Of a stretch of DNA of 64,000 nucleotides, positions 22,491-34,700 are shown in pieces. Made by a program: the position numbers and the translations under genes. The stretch is taken from positions 897,080 to 961,079 of the forward strand of contig NC_044930.1 of the NCBI RefSeq assembly GCF_003576645.1. Direction: 5' to 3'. The first letter of the stretch is position 1. Every line of letters starts with the position of its first letter. This DNA comes from Ipomoea triloba (Eukaryota; Streptophyta; Magnoliopsida; Solanales; Convolvulaceae). The notes beneath the pieces are model-generated. The model was not told the origin of the DNA, made no database searches, and saw only the letters and a program-made list of their open reading frames with translations.

Positions 22491-22700
22491 ATAATCATTA
22501 TTGTTTTTTTTGTTGAGTACTACTGACTCTGTTACAATTTAGTATATGTTCATAGCTACTTTCTCAACCTAATGAAGCACAAAGAGTCAACAATTGACTC
22601 CACTGAGGCTCGAACCCACTCCTATCATCCATGTGGAAGTGCTAACCGGGACACCGAATGCCACTAGACCAAAAGGTCTTTGGCATGATCATTATTGTTT
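22491..22700 (-). mobile_element. tRNA-derived SINE, family A, copy 2
   Basis: Minus-strand copy with the full family layout: head CCAAAGACCTTTTGGTCTAG (A box), B box in GAGTGGGTTCGAGCC, body with TTGTGCTTCATTAGGTTGAG, tail GTAACAGAGTCAGTAGTACT, then a short A-rich end. A 16-bp direct repeat flanks it (ATAATCATTATTGTTT at 22491-22506, ATGATCATTATTGTTT at 22685-22700; one mismatch). It lies 31 bp outside the 3' LTR. Confidence 0.88.
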
Positions 22701-23170
22701 AGTTAACAGCGTTTTAGAATACAACTATGAGATTTGATTACCTCTTCAATTATAAATTCATTCCTTAATTAAAAATGAGTATCATTTCATTTTATCCCTT
22801 CTCATCTGTCACCTGTCGATCTGCCGCATCTTCACTACATCCCTTATACTTTTGTTTTGATTTTTTTTTTGTTTATATCAGTGTTTTGGATGTCATTATA
22901 TTATGATCAATTGCCTTGATTTTTTATTTTTGTATTTTTAATTCCCATTATAAGATTATACATAACCAAACATTAATATTGGTAATCATCTCAATTTCAC
23001 CCTACTACCAAATATGCAAAATACTTTTACCAAAATTCATTATCATTATCAAATTTTTTATTTACATTCTGATTTTGAATCACCATGTGCGAATCAAACA
23101 CACCCTAAAGATAAGCAAGTAATTTTTTTTTTTTGGTATTATTATTGAAAATGAAAAAGAAGCAAAATGC

Positions 23171-23236
23171 ATGCCAACTTCTACTCCGATATAATAATAA
23201 TACTCCGTAATAATAATAATAATAACAATAATAAGG
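23171..23236. repeat. (ATA/TAA)n microsatellite
   Basis: Trinucleotide run ATAATAATAATAC...AATAATAATAATAATAACA, interrupted by CTCCGT. Confidence 0.85.
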
Positions 23237-23394
23237 CATGCTTTTGCATATACATTTCTATAAGACTATAGAGTTTGATGTTTCATGCTGTTTTCTCCTC
23301 TTCGACCACCTTTGAACTTTCAACTATATTATAAACCTTATTATAATATAATGTTAATTAGAAGAAATGAATTGTGATTCAAAAATAGTGATTG

Positions 23395-23545
23395 AGTTGG
23401 TGAAATAGAATTCTCATACCAGAAGGTTATGAATTTGATCAACACTTCTTGATCGAGCACGTTGTACATGATCTTTCTAGTGTAGTTTAACTTTTCCGTG
23501 TGATTTGTGAGTTATTGTACAAAAGTAAGATTTATTTCATACATA
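23395..23545 (+). mobile_element. Degenerate SINE-like repeat, family C
   Basis: Contains CATACCAGAAGGTTATGAAT, CTTGATCGAGCACGTTGTAC and ATGATCTTTCTAGTGTAGTT in order. The same block order appears on the opposite strand at 36560-36675, 43900-44070, 48095-48195 and 49130-49260, and on this strand at 42085-42240. No clear target duplication; ends are approximate. Confidence 0.4.
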
Positions 23546-23690
23546 CCTTCATTGAAGCTCGATCTTATAATCTTTCATTTAGGAGAGTCACTATATGTCA
23601 CTTGACCACAAGATTATTGGCAAAAGGTATATAATTACGGTATAAAATTAATAGATAAACTTTTAACCTTTGTACTTTATAGTTTGATCT

Positions 23691-23885
23691 ATTGAGATAC
23701 GCTAGCATCAAGACTTTGTGGTTTAGTGATACCCGGTTGCACACCCATATGGAAGGAGGTGGGTTCGAGTAAATGGAAGTGGTATTGACTCTTTGTGCTT
23801 CAGTAGGTTGAGAAAGTAGTTATGAACAAATACTACATTGTAACAGAGTCAGTACTACTAAAAAAAATATTGAGATATGCTAGCA
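23691..23885 (+). mobile_element. tRNA-derived SINE, family A, copy 3 (plus strand, near complete)
   Basis: A box TGGTTTAGTGAT (23719-23730), B box GGTTCGAGT (23762-23770), body TTGTGCTTCAGTAGGTTGAG, tail GTAACAGAGTCAGTACTACT plus seven A. A 17-bp target duplication flanks it (ATTGAGATACGCTAGCA at 23691-23707, ATTGAGATATGCTAGCA at 23869-23885; one mismatch). This copy defines the family's 5' and 3' ends best. Confidence 0.92.
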
Positions 23886-26050
23886 AGAAAGACGAAATTG
23901 CCCATGTATATTCAAATTGAATAATGATCATCATTACGGAAAATCTAACAATATCTTAATTCTTTAATTGCCCACTAATTTAGTCTCTCGAATAAAAGCA
24001 CGCGTGATTATTAGTCGTTTGGTAGCATTTGATGTGGCAAGCGAAAGTGAAATTTGAGTCTAAATCTCTTAAGTAAAAAGAACTACGGAGTATAATTTAT
24101 TAAGATGTTGGCCCGATAACATAATTAGTTTATCAGTCAATTGTAACTTATTTGACTATTATGAGTTGTTTGACTTACTTAAACAATTAATATAACTCGT
24201 AACATTTAAGTGCGATAATTATGCTACACACTCACTCATCCCCTTTTTGGGGCTGCATTACCCACCATTATATCATTACATACATTAACCTTCTATTCAT
24301 TCATCATGAAATATCATTCTAATACTATATTTTCCTTCTACAAAACCAAACATGCTGTTAACAAAATTAAACCTTGTTTGTGACATTCTTGCAACACATT
24401 TGTATTATTAAGAAAAACAATAATCATAGTGTCATGCATAACAATATCATAACTCATCCTAACTATTTGATAAAATTATACTACGGTTCTTTATATCAAC
24501 ATCATCAAACATATACCACCATTATATAAAGCATATATATAAAAGTCTCCTATTTCTAGATAACTATTATGACTTATGATCTACAAATAGTATATTAAAT
24601 ACGTCCATATAATCTCTATTTTCTTTTTATAGTATCAATAAATTCAACGCGTAAATCATCATATCATCATATGCAAATACCCTAAAAAGAGTGGTAGAGT
24701 GGATAAAATATAATTTTTGTTCAGACAGTCATATTTTAGATTCTTATCAATTAATCTGTCATAAGGCTTGCTTAAGAATATATTTATTTAATATATACCA
24801 AAAAAAGGAAAATATACTCCGTATATAAAAATTAACAACCAAAAAAAAGTTAAAAGCTAGCTAAAAAGAAGGCCGGCTAGGGTGTCCAAGTACAGGGTAA
24901 GTGCAGGACACAAAAATGGAAAACCTACAGACACTGTACACATTATATATCATCAGACGACGACATATATTCCATTGTCATCATCAAACGTCCCTGTCGT
25001 GTTTTGCCGCCCACACTACCCTAAAGTGGACTTGGTTTTCCACATTTTTAATGAATACAGTATTTTATATATACTATTGTTACCCTATGCCGCATTTCAA
25101 CCTTTTGGGTTCCCAGTTTGGACTATTTTGCAGAACTTAGGACCATTTATTGGTCTGGTATTCCATCTGCATGCTATTGCAAGCCTTGCCATGGCGTAAT
25201 CGACACCTGTCGCCGCCATGTTGGGCGGCCACCGCCTGTTAGACTACTTGTGCATTATTTTTAATTTTACATATATTTCATTGGATTTAATAAATATTTA
25301 CTTTCTACATACCATTTTTACTTGTTTATGAATTTAAAAGTGAAAAAAAAAAATTTTAAAAATTTATTTTTAGAGTTTGAGATAATTGGTAAATGAATTG
25401 TTAATGTAATAATAAAGTTGAATTTTATTATTATTTATTTATTGATTGATTTAATCATATATACTGGAACACACATTTTACATTAACTTAAAGTTTTATT
25501 CAGTTATTGTACTATACCTATAGTATTTACTATTTTATATTTTTGTTAGTAAAATTTGTTCATTTGAAAGTCTTAAATAATAGTAATCATATTTATTTCT
25601 CTTTTCGTCTTTCATCTACCTACTCTATGATGATATAACTACAACAAAATATTTTTAAGAGCGAGTTAAAAAAAATTATTGGATTCACTCATATCTAATC
25701 ACATAAGAAAGTGGGAGCATGCAATTATACTACTATTTTTGTACAATTAAGGGGAGTGGTAATTAAGCATGAGATCAGACTTGTATAGTCCAAATAGTCA
25801 AATTGATGGTATCGAAATATAATATAATGTCTTTGTCAAAACTTGTTTATGAAGTTGCACCAGAAATTGAAGTTAGAAATTAAACATACATAAGCTAAGC
25901 ACGGCCGGTACCTGCTGCTTTCATGCATGCACCCTAGCAGGAGCTGCGTGCACTGCATTGCAATCTTAAAGAATTAGCTTTATTATTGCGTTAAAGCCAA
26001 ACTTGGTTGCGATTTACGGTTCCGATTGATATCGATGCCTTTTGTATTCA
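23886..26050. other. Intergenic, no gene seen
   Basis: Very AT-rich. An ORF of 105 codons at 24882-25199 has no recognised domain and odd composition. A GC-richer patch (GCCGCCATGTTGGGCGGCCA near 25214) stands out but shows no clear feature. Confidence 0.45.
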
Positions 26051-26059
26051 AATATAATC

Positions 26060-26240
26060 ACATTGTAAGGTGAACCATTGATGTACACATTCAGCATATA
26101 AATTATGAACATTTAGTATAAAAATTGTGAACATTCAGTATGCAAATTGTGAATATTTAGTATATGAAAATTGTAAACATTCAGTATATAAATTGTGTAT
26201 TTTGGACCCGAGTCCACAAAATAATTTGTCCTTACGAAAA
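26060..26240. mobile_element. MITE remnant with ATTCAG minisatellite
   Basis: Five imperfect 28-30-bp units built on GAACATTCAGTATATAAATTGT (26086-26200), ending in TTTTGGACCCGAGTCCAC and AATAATTTGTCC. That ending resembles the right end of the element at 33518-34083 (TTTTGGACCCAGGTCCAC, then CATAATTTGCC), and both interiors are ACATTCA-rich. The left terminus is not clear. Confidence 0.5.
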
Positions 26241-26515
26241 CGGGCTTTAGTGTCCACTAGAATAGGCCCAGTAGGCTGGGCAGGTTATATATGAAAGTCC
26301 AATGGGCTTTGTAACCCAAAAGAGGGAAATTTCTTCTGTGGGCTCTCGTAACACAGGCCCATACACTGTGAGTTTGTTTTTATTTTTATTTTAGTTTTCA
26401 GTTACAGTTACGCTTCAGCGATGAAGTTTGAGCGCCTTCTTCAATCCGCCGCGAAATGGAGCAAATTGAAAAAGTTAGCTAATCATAGCTATCTTCGAAG
26501 CCTCAATTTTCAGCG

Positions 26516-26845
26516 ATGCCGACTGGAGATGCATCACTTCCTTGTTCTCTCATCGAGAAGGTATTCAATCACGCATTATATGCATGCATGAGCGAACACA
26601 TAGAGCATGGTTACTTACTTTACGATCAATGGGATAAGAATATAAGATCTATTCGGATTATAGCTCAGCCGAATTTGATAACCTCAGACCTGTTGAACAC
26701 ATATCTTCAATTTGATTCTATCGTTCGATCTGCTGCAAATCTGCAATATATGATGATTATGATCGGTGATGATTACTTGAGAATTGAGCTAGATTATTTG
26801 CTGGTCACGTTTGAGACCGTTGGTTTCTGGCTATCTTGTGTTTGA
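26516..26845 (+). CDS. Small hypothetical ORF (109 codons)
   Basis: Open from MPTGDASLPCSLIEKVFNHA to a TGA after VGFWLSCV. I do not recognise the family. An upstream ATG at 26419 opens an overlapping ORF in another frame. The preceding block is mildly GC-rich, like a 5' leader. Possible donor sites inside allow this to be a first exon of a split gene, but I could not follow it confidently. It may also be a decayed fragment. Confidence 0.25.
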   Translation: MPTGDASLPCSLIEKVFNHALYACMSEHIEHGYLLYDQWDKNIRSIRIIAQPNLITSDLLNTYLQFDSIVRSAANLQYMMIMIGDDYLRIELDYLLVTFETVGFWLSCV

Positions 26846-26849
26846 ATAA

Positions 26850-27863
26850 ATTACTCTTAAGTTTTATTGGCCTCTGAATATCAAGTTGCTTTGGCTTTCT
26901 TTGGCAGTGTGTTTGTCAAGTTAGAGAGCACACATATAACTGAATATTTATAGTTCATAGATTGCTGAATGGATTTGCAGTTGGATTTTATTGATGCATT
27001 ATCAGCAAAAGAAGAATGTTTCCCAGGAAGCGTTTGGCAAGTCACAGATAGCTATCAGCATTATGGAGGATGAAATTTTGCTTAGCTGAATGCACTATGT
27101 TTCCAGTAAAATGGCATATGAATTTGCCCAGTTTAAGACACTAGGACTGGAGTTATTGGAATACTGGTATGCATTCAACCGATTTCTTTGATGACTAGCG
27201 GAAGTATAAATTCACTCTGTAGATATTCGTATTTTGGCTGGAGGCAAGTGAAGGGGTAAATTTTGTGCCTCGAGATGTTTAAGCTTTGGATAAAGAAGAA
27301 AGGTTGAAATGTTAAAATTACAGAAATGGATTTCTTACCTGAAAATATAAGTCTTCGAGTTTAACTGTGTTCTCCAGCCATATTTTTTTTACGAAGGTTA
27401 TTAGGATAGTTTCATTTCAAAGAAGTCTATACTTGCCACTTGGAGAGAAATTTCATTAATATAGAATGAAATGGTTCTGGAATATCATTATGCTACACAT
27501 ACCCCAGCTTGTCATTCAAAATGTTTCCTATTTCCAAAGTTGTGAATTCACAATTCATTTGACTGGCATATAATTGATGGATGTAGATTTATACCTTTTA
27601 CCCAACTTCAATGAGTTTTCATCATGAACAACTTTTTAACTAAAACTAATTATTGATTATAAATTTAGACCACCAATCTAACAGTGTTAATGGCTATACT
27701 CTAGAGCTCAAGGGCTTCTGTTATACATTATTGTCTTCCTCTCAGTTGAGAAGAGTAGGCTTGATTTACCAAATCAAGCTTTTCTGAGACAGGAGATCCC
27801 AAATTGAAGTACCTGGGATATGCTAACTCAACTCCGTCCGATACTTTGTAGGCACAAGGTTGC
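26850..27863. other. Spacer and probable 3' UTR of the MYB-CC gene
   Basis: No ORF with a recognisable product. The right 100-300 bases probably include the 3' UTR of the minus-strand MYB-CC gene. Confidence 0.45.
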
Positions 27864-29873
27864 TCAGTTCCAACTGAATCCATTTAAGTCAAGTTGCTTG
27901 CAGCTTGAAGCAACATCTGTTTTGTCATCTGTGTTTAGGTCCAATTTTGGGCCAAAATAAGGCAGTTTATATTCTTGTGATGTCTTCTGCTTCTCTGGTT
28001 TAGATGTATCACTTCTATCAACAGCCTGAGCAAATAGTTTGACGTCTGCATCTGTTCCAGTAAATCTTCTGTCTGAATAATTGCTGTTGCCATTCCATTT
28101 TCCTCCTTGAAGTCCAGTGCTCACTGATAAGCCATTATTCTTTGTTTCTTCATCCATTTTGGACAGGTACTTCCTGTTTTCCCAAATGTCGTCACACCAT
28201 CTGAATTCAGTCTGTTTTAGCCTGGTCTCATTGTAGAGATCTGTTGACTCCATATGTGCTCCAAAGTTCAAAGATCTCAAGCCCATCTGGCTATTACGCA
28301 TCTCATGGTCCCTCAAAGAACCTTCACTGGACGTCAAGCAGCTGTCCAATGAACAATCTGTTGGCTGTGTTGCTTGTGCTTGTTGCTGACAGAAGCCTGG
28401 AAGTTCTTTTATCCCTGAAAATGCTGAGTTTAGGCATTGGTTGGATACTTTAGATACTAATTCTGATAGCTGAGCCTTGGCTGCCTCCAGTCCCATTTTT
28501 CCCAAGTCCTGTCTTCCAAGAGTCTCTTGTGCTTTCTCAAGCACTGCCTGTAAGTATTTTCCTTGGGCCTCTATCCTAAGCTGTAAATGTCGCTGTACCT
28601 AAGTCATTCCAGGTAGATATCATTTAAATGCATCTAAGAAGAATCCTTTATTGACTCTTGAACTAGATATGCAGACCAAATTTTTTACAACATTGACTAG
28701 GGTTTGAGGGGAACCAAGTTGGTTATTACTGAAACAGTTCGATATTTTATACATGAAATGAAAATTTTCATTTGGTGCTAATTTTGTACCCAAATTAAAC
28801 CAATTTTCCCTTATTTTAGAGATAAATAAATAATTCTTAAACAATCTTTTACCTCAAGCTGCTCGTGTAGCCTTCTCTGAACTTCAATTTGTATTTGTAT
28901 CGCTTCGCTTATGGGTAGGTTTCTAGGTACAAGATAACATGGCCAGATCAACATCAGTTGAAATGAGAAATGAATTGGATAAAAAAATAAGCTCTCATTT
29001 ATTTAACATGCTTACGTATTTGCTAGGGGTCCGATGTTTGCACTGTTCATATGATTACCATTTGCCTCAGGTATCTTGTCTGATCCGGTTACTGCATCCA
29101 TTCTTGAACTCACTGAATCGTTTCATATTTTCTCATTAAAATCTGTCAGCATATATATGTATTACTCAAGTTATTGGATTACTTACTTGCTTTATTGGAA
29201 CCGCTATTTGCATGCCCATGGAGATTCTTACTAAGTCTGTATTTCTGTCAGTTCAAGCACAAAATGTTAGTTTGCTTTATTGTTATCACATAGAAGTATC
29301 TTCTACCAGTTATACCATCAACTATTACATGAAAACAAATCAAAGGAGGCTTTAGGAATTACAACAAAGGTGTTACTACCCTAGACAGTAAAAATCATTC
29401 ATTTAGTCAAGATCCTTGTTTGCTTGGAAAAGTTGAATTAATTACTAGCTCAAGTTTTTGTAAACTAATCAAGGCTGAAATTGGGGGTGATTGAGAATGT
29501 ACCTGAAGGTGACTTTTTAAGTGGTATAAGGTTAATCCTTGAATTCCCATTTGCTTCAAAACTGACTTTGGAGTAGCTTCTGCAGTAAGAAGTGCTGAAT
29601 TTAATTAGCTGAACAAACTGCAATTTTTCTGATTCTTTTTGAAATTCATGTTTGTATATACTAACTGTCTGCTCCACCAAGCTGGTGAACTGCTTCTACA
29701 AACCGCTCATGGAGGTCTTGTGTCCACTTCAATCTTGGCTTGGCATCAGTTGAAAGGACTAGTCCTGAATCGCAATGGCCATTCTCACCTTGCATGAACA
29801 AATGCCTTTCAGGTGGCATCAACATATTTGTGGAAGGGTGCATGCTCTTCCCTTGGCGGTGGTGATGATACAT
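27864..29873 (-). CDS. PHL2/PHL3: MYB-CC transcription factor, PHL2/PHL3 (MYR1/MYR2) type
   Basis: Nuclear GARP-type MYB with a coiled coil, of the PHR1-like family that binds P1BS-type sites and acts in phosphate-starvation and flowering control. Six coding exons: 29873-29666, 29579-29503, 29244-29187, 29091-29016, 28922-28853, 28598-27864; together 407 residues in one frame. The MYB domain spans about 45-98 (DAKPRLKWTQDLHERFVEAV, LYHLKSHLQKYR). The MYB-CC coiled coil spans about 144-185 (QIEVQRRLHEQLEVQRHLQL). The C-terminus ends LDLNGFSWN, as in Arabidopsis MYR proteins, with an EAR-like LDLN motif. A possible 5'-UTR intron lies at 29963-29882. A copy of one of the two paralogous groups; which one cannot be decided here. 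Confidence 0.92.
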
Positions 29874-29973
29874 GTTGCTGTCTTTAATTTGAAAATTACA
29901 AAGTAAGTTCCACATTATGAGGAATTGAAGTATCATGACAATTTATAAATAGTTTTTATGTACCTGTAATGGA

Positions 29974-32900
29974 TTTGAAATTGCTTGGTGCAGTTTGCTG
30001 TCACCCTTTGAATTCTAACGTGTCTTGATACTTGATCAGAGAAAACTTTTATAGAGCTTTTGTCTACACCGTTCTCCACACTCCAAAGCTGTGCTCAAGG
30101 AAGTCTTATAAGGAAATGAGGGGGTGCTTTAGGAACTGGTCAGGTAAGGTATGGAATCTTGGATAGGGACAACACAAGCTACGTCAATCCAGTCTTCACA
30201 GTGACTCAAAAAGATATTTTGTTCTTTCAGTTTTACAACCTGTGGACCCTTGCTTGCAGGTTATATTTATATTATCAGACCCTGACGCTCAGCAGTTAAA
30301 TTCCTATGCATTATTGTAGTTTCTGAAACACTAACACCTTAGAATGGGTACAAGAATAGATTCACCATAGACTTTCTCCTGTGCAGACATATTCCTCTCA
30401 AAGAAAAGTTTAGAATCTTATTCTCCGAACAAGTAGAGGAATTATTTCTGATGGGGAATGGAGGAATCCACTATCTATGATGTCTTGAAACCTTCACAGC
30501 CATTTTCACCTTTCTATGGATGATTCTGCTGACTAAAGCATCTTGTACCTTGAGAGATGGCCCTCTTGTTTACTTGTTTTAAGCGCATAATTAATGAATT
30601 AATTCATTTCTGTCAAGTTATAGCTGGGATGCATTTCTTCTTCTTTTTATAATTTAATTTATTTATAATATTATTACCATATTGTTGTTGGTAATGGTCA
30701 CTGTATGATGCAGTTATCTGTCTGCAGTGCCATAGCTATATGCTTTATGATATTAGCTTGACTATAGTTTCCCCTGAGCAAAGAAAGAGATCGCTATCTC
30801 CAAACTCAGTCTTTTATTCATCATTTTTCTTTATCCATTTTCTTTTCATCTTGTTTGCTTTCAGATATCAGTGTGTTCTTGTTAAATGAAGGAGCTTTGT
30901 TTTAGTCACCTGCAGAAGGATCATGAAAAATGCAAGCTACTTTGTGCGTCACTTTCAAGAAGCTTATGCATGTCGCTATCTACACTAGTTCTTCAGTTCT
31001 AGACTTCCAGATGTAATGCATGGTAAATAAACTCCCCAACTTGCTTTCAATATCTATGATCTGTCTAATGAACTTTCTGAATATCTTTAGTGTTCTATCT
31101 GTCACATTCTATCACCAAATATAATGAGTTAATAAAAGGAGAAGATAAATATGAAAATAGTGGCAGGATTCTTTTTCTGACTTCGTCTGAAGGCCAGGAA
31201 TGGAATACAGAACTTATTCCTTTTCGTCTCCTTTAGTAAGTTTGGTACTTATTCAGTTTGGACAGATCTAAAATAGTGATAAGAGGGCTCTCAACTAAAT
31301 CTTTCCAATTCTTCTAAAATGGCAAAAGACAGCCATCTCCAAAGCATTGGGACCATTTCAAAAAGGATAAATAATGATGGACTGTACTTGCTTCATTCTT
31401 GTGTCTAATGCAAAACATGACAACTCAGAATTGGAAGGCCACCACTTGCCTTTCCCCTGTGTTGAGCCTTGATTTGCCTGGCTGAATACTGTGGATGAAT
31501 CATTCAATCGTTGCTATACATGGTTACCTATATATATACTTTTATGCTCTTTTGTTGCTTAGGTCGGGCCTATATGCAAATACGTGTTGCTTTGGTGATC
31601 TAGAATTCCTTTCTCTTCGGATAGACTTAACCACATAATGCATCTTCTCACAAAAAAAAATTCATGAAAGAACAGAATATAATTCTATGGCATATAAAAT
31701 AATATATGTTCTGCAACTGCTATAATGAGTTACCACTTTCCAACATACAGTAATGTGTTTTTGTTACTGTGTGTAGTTATGGTGAGCAAGTTTGCATATG
31801 AACAAATATGTCCAACATAACTAGGCAATAATGCATGTTAATCTAAGGACAGCTTTTTGGTGTCTAAAAGAAGCATTAGGAGATTGATTAAAACCTTTTA
31901 GGCCTTCCCTTCTTTTAGGAATTTAACTTTTAAATACAATTTGCTCTTGCTATATAATAATGAGCTAAACTGATCAACTCCTTCAAGGACATTTGTTCCT
32001 TCTGTAATTTTCTCTCTGGAAGGATGAATTGATTCACATACGATAGGATATATATTTTGTATGTAGCTTGGAGGAATCTTAAGCAACCTTTAGATAAAGT
32101 GCAGAAAGCAGGATTCTCCAACTGTTCTGCTGGCATGTGGATAGGAATGAAATGCAGATGAGGTACAATATACCATGCCTCAAACTTTGTTAAACTGGGC
32201 TGGTGCATAGATCTCAACCATAATGAATATGAGGGTTCTCTTTGATCACATAAACAAATGTTGGACATAGTTTCCTGAGATGGAATTTGTAGATGGGACC
32301 AAGACTTGATGATGCTTTAATTTATTTGTATATATGAGGCCCCCCGGTGTAAAAGTAACCAAATAGCCTTAAAATTTTCTCTACTGATAAATTCATTACC
32401 TTCCGTCTTGTTATTATCTTCACTTTCCTTTCCCTTGTGATGATAATGTGTTTTGATTAGTTATGTGTATTGTGATTAGCCTTTTCTTTTAACACTCTAA
32501 TCCATAAATATAGAATAAGCACATTCTAATTTTGGTTTGATTGTTTCCAAAGCAGTACAATTAGAAGTACTTAAGTTGCATTTTCTTGATGTTACCATAA
32601 AGATAGCTGCTGCTGTTGTTATCTCTCTCTCTCTCTGGTGCAAGTACGGTACACACAACTCCTTCCTTTTACTCATCCGGTCTATCTTAATTCAGTTGTT
32701 TTACTAGTGCACTTAGAAAGATTCTCTACTTTAATCAAGTGGACATGGGCATGCACTGGCCATTTGTTCTTTGATGTACTTTCATTTCCTGGATGATGCG
32801 TTTATGTTAATCTAATTCTACTTTCAAGGACTGCACATGAAAAACATCTTTCCCAATGCTGCTCAATCATTAGGACTATTAACCTTGAGTGCAGCCATTG

Positions 32901-33420
32901 GTTGAGGAAGAAAACACAGAGATAGAAATGACCACGGAATGATATTCCTTGGGGGAGAGAAAGAAAAAGAAAAAGAAAATGGAGGGAGAGAGAAAGAAAA
33001 GTTAGATATTCTGGGAATGGAATTTGAGAATATTTACTAAAGCCATGGGGTCACATTCCCAACCCAAGAATTTAGTTATTCTCTTCCCACAGCCACGGAA
33101 AATGGCTTCCTCCCCATCTTCCCTTTGTCTTTAAGCTGCTTAATGCAGTTTGGATGCTTCTTTACCTGCATGTAATCAATCTATCCTTAAGGATCTTAAT
33201 ACCCACTATGTACCCATGATAATAATAATAATAACATATGAATAAATAAATGCATGGGATGTCTTGAGACACTTGGTAAGCAGACTATTAATACAATTGC
33301 AAGGTCGAAGAAAATTTACTCTTGTAGGGGTGTGCTGGGTAAAAAGCTCTGAGCCAAGCCTTTTTTCCGAGTAAGAGTTTATATATACAATTTGGGTCAA
33401 AACTAAATTGATTTTATAAT
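29974..33420. other. Intergenic, promoter side of the MYB-CC gene
   Basis: No gene seen. The MYB-CC 5' UTR and promoter lie at the left end. A (CT)n run sits near 32624-32636 and A/G-rich sequence at 32955-32998. Short ORFs around 31898-32268 look random. Confidence 0.45.
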
Positions 33421-33427
33421 GACGACG

Positions 33428-33437
33428 ATAAATATAA

Positions 33438-33483
<46 letters not shown>
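33428..33483. repeat. (AAATAT)n and (TA)n microsatellite
   Basis: About four AAATAT units followed by about 16 TA units, directly left of the MITE target repeat. Confidence 0.92.
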
Positions 33484-33487
<4 letters not shown>

Positions 33488-33503
33488 TGTCCCTGTCTAA
33501 GTG

Positions 33504-34097
33504 TGCCTAACTGAAGGGGTTGTTATGCCGTGGACCCAGGTCCACCTTGCAAGGTGGACCTGGGTCTACATTCACATACACTATACTTTACATTCATACT
33601 TTGTAAACTCTACATTCACACATTACATGATTATATGTTTAGTAACTATATTACCACTGTTATGCATTCCCACATTCAAAACTCTATATTCACAGGTCCT
33701 ATTCTCCATATTCACAACTTGAGAACTCCACATTCGCACATTACAGGGTTACAAGTTGTTAGAACTTCTTAACTCTATTACAGATTCACACATGCATAAC
33801 TCTACATTCACGATTTCCATACTCCATATTCACAATTTGAAACCTCCACATTCACACATTTCTGGGCAACTCTACATTCACACAATCATAAATCTACATT
33901 CACGATTTCTATACTCTACATTCACACTTTAAAACCTCTACATTCACACATTTTTGGACAACTCTATATTCAGCAATATGTTTACTAATTTATAAAAAAA
34001 AAAAAAGACAAAAAAAGACAAAAACGACGTAGTTTTGGACCCAGGTCCACCTTGCAAGGTGGACCTGGGTCCACAGCATAATTTGCCTAACTGAAGG
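33504..34097. mobile_element. MITE with a perfect hairpin at each end
   Basis: Flanked by the identical 14-bp direct repeat TGCCTAACTGAAGG (33504-33517, 34084-34097). Each end carries the palindrome TGGACCCAGGTCCACCTTGC plus its complement (33531-33568 and 34036-34073); the outer bases GTTATGCCGTGG and (right end, reversed) AATTATGCTGTGG are related. The interior (about 33570-33975) is a minisatellite of short units such as CTCTACATTCACACATTT, with a longer period of about 100 bp. No coding capacity. The 14-bp duplication is longer than usual for DNA transposons, so superfamily is open. Confidence 0.75.
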
Positions 34098-34700
34098 TGC
34101 TGGGCTATGTTAATAATGGAAGGTAGAAAAATATAGCCCAAGTTCTTGTTATCTAAAAGTTCTGCATATCTGGATTTTCATACAGATTAAATCCAAACTC
34201 AAACTGGGCCTTCACTTATTCTGCTAGCCTGCTACCCAATTTCAAGGCTGCTCAACTATCTGATGACATGATTGTTCTTGTTTTTGCCCAGTTGCACTTT
34301 CACAACTCACAAGCCCCTTTCCCAACTTCTACACGGCCTCCACCCTCCTCTCTTCCACATTAACTTTGGAAAATTAACACATTTGAATTTAATATTGTTG
34401 GATCCTTCTATATGCTTGTGGTTTTATCAATCAAGAATTTCTAGTAGTTGAGCAGTTTAATTATAAGATCATGTTTGATTGTCTTTCATAAATTTATACT
34501 CCATAGTCATTACATTACCCAGTTTCTTGATGCAACAGAAATTTTAATGTGAATAATGCTTATTTTGAAAGAGTACTGTTATATAATGCATCAATAGAGA
34601 AATTTTTGTTAGACGTTTCAATTTATGATTAATCATTAAGTCAGTTAGTGGGCGAATTGATTTGCCTAATAGCCAATCATCAACTTACCCCCATGAAATA

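Noticed and set aside
23719..23770. Possible tRNA gene (A and B boxes present)
   Set aside because: No cloverleaf can be drawn, the sequence continues into a repeated body, and a target duplication shows it is a SINE.
24882..25199. 105-codon ORF with hydrophobic segments
   Set aside because: No family resemblance, AT-rich codon use, no promoter or splice context.
31898..32268. Overlapping minus-strand ORFs of 62-112 codons
   Set aside because: No domain or conserved motif; intergenic AT-rich sequence.
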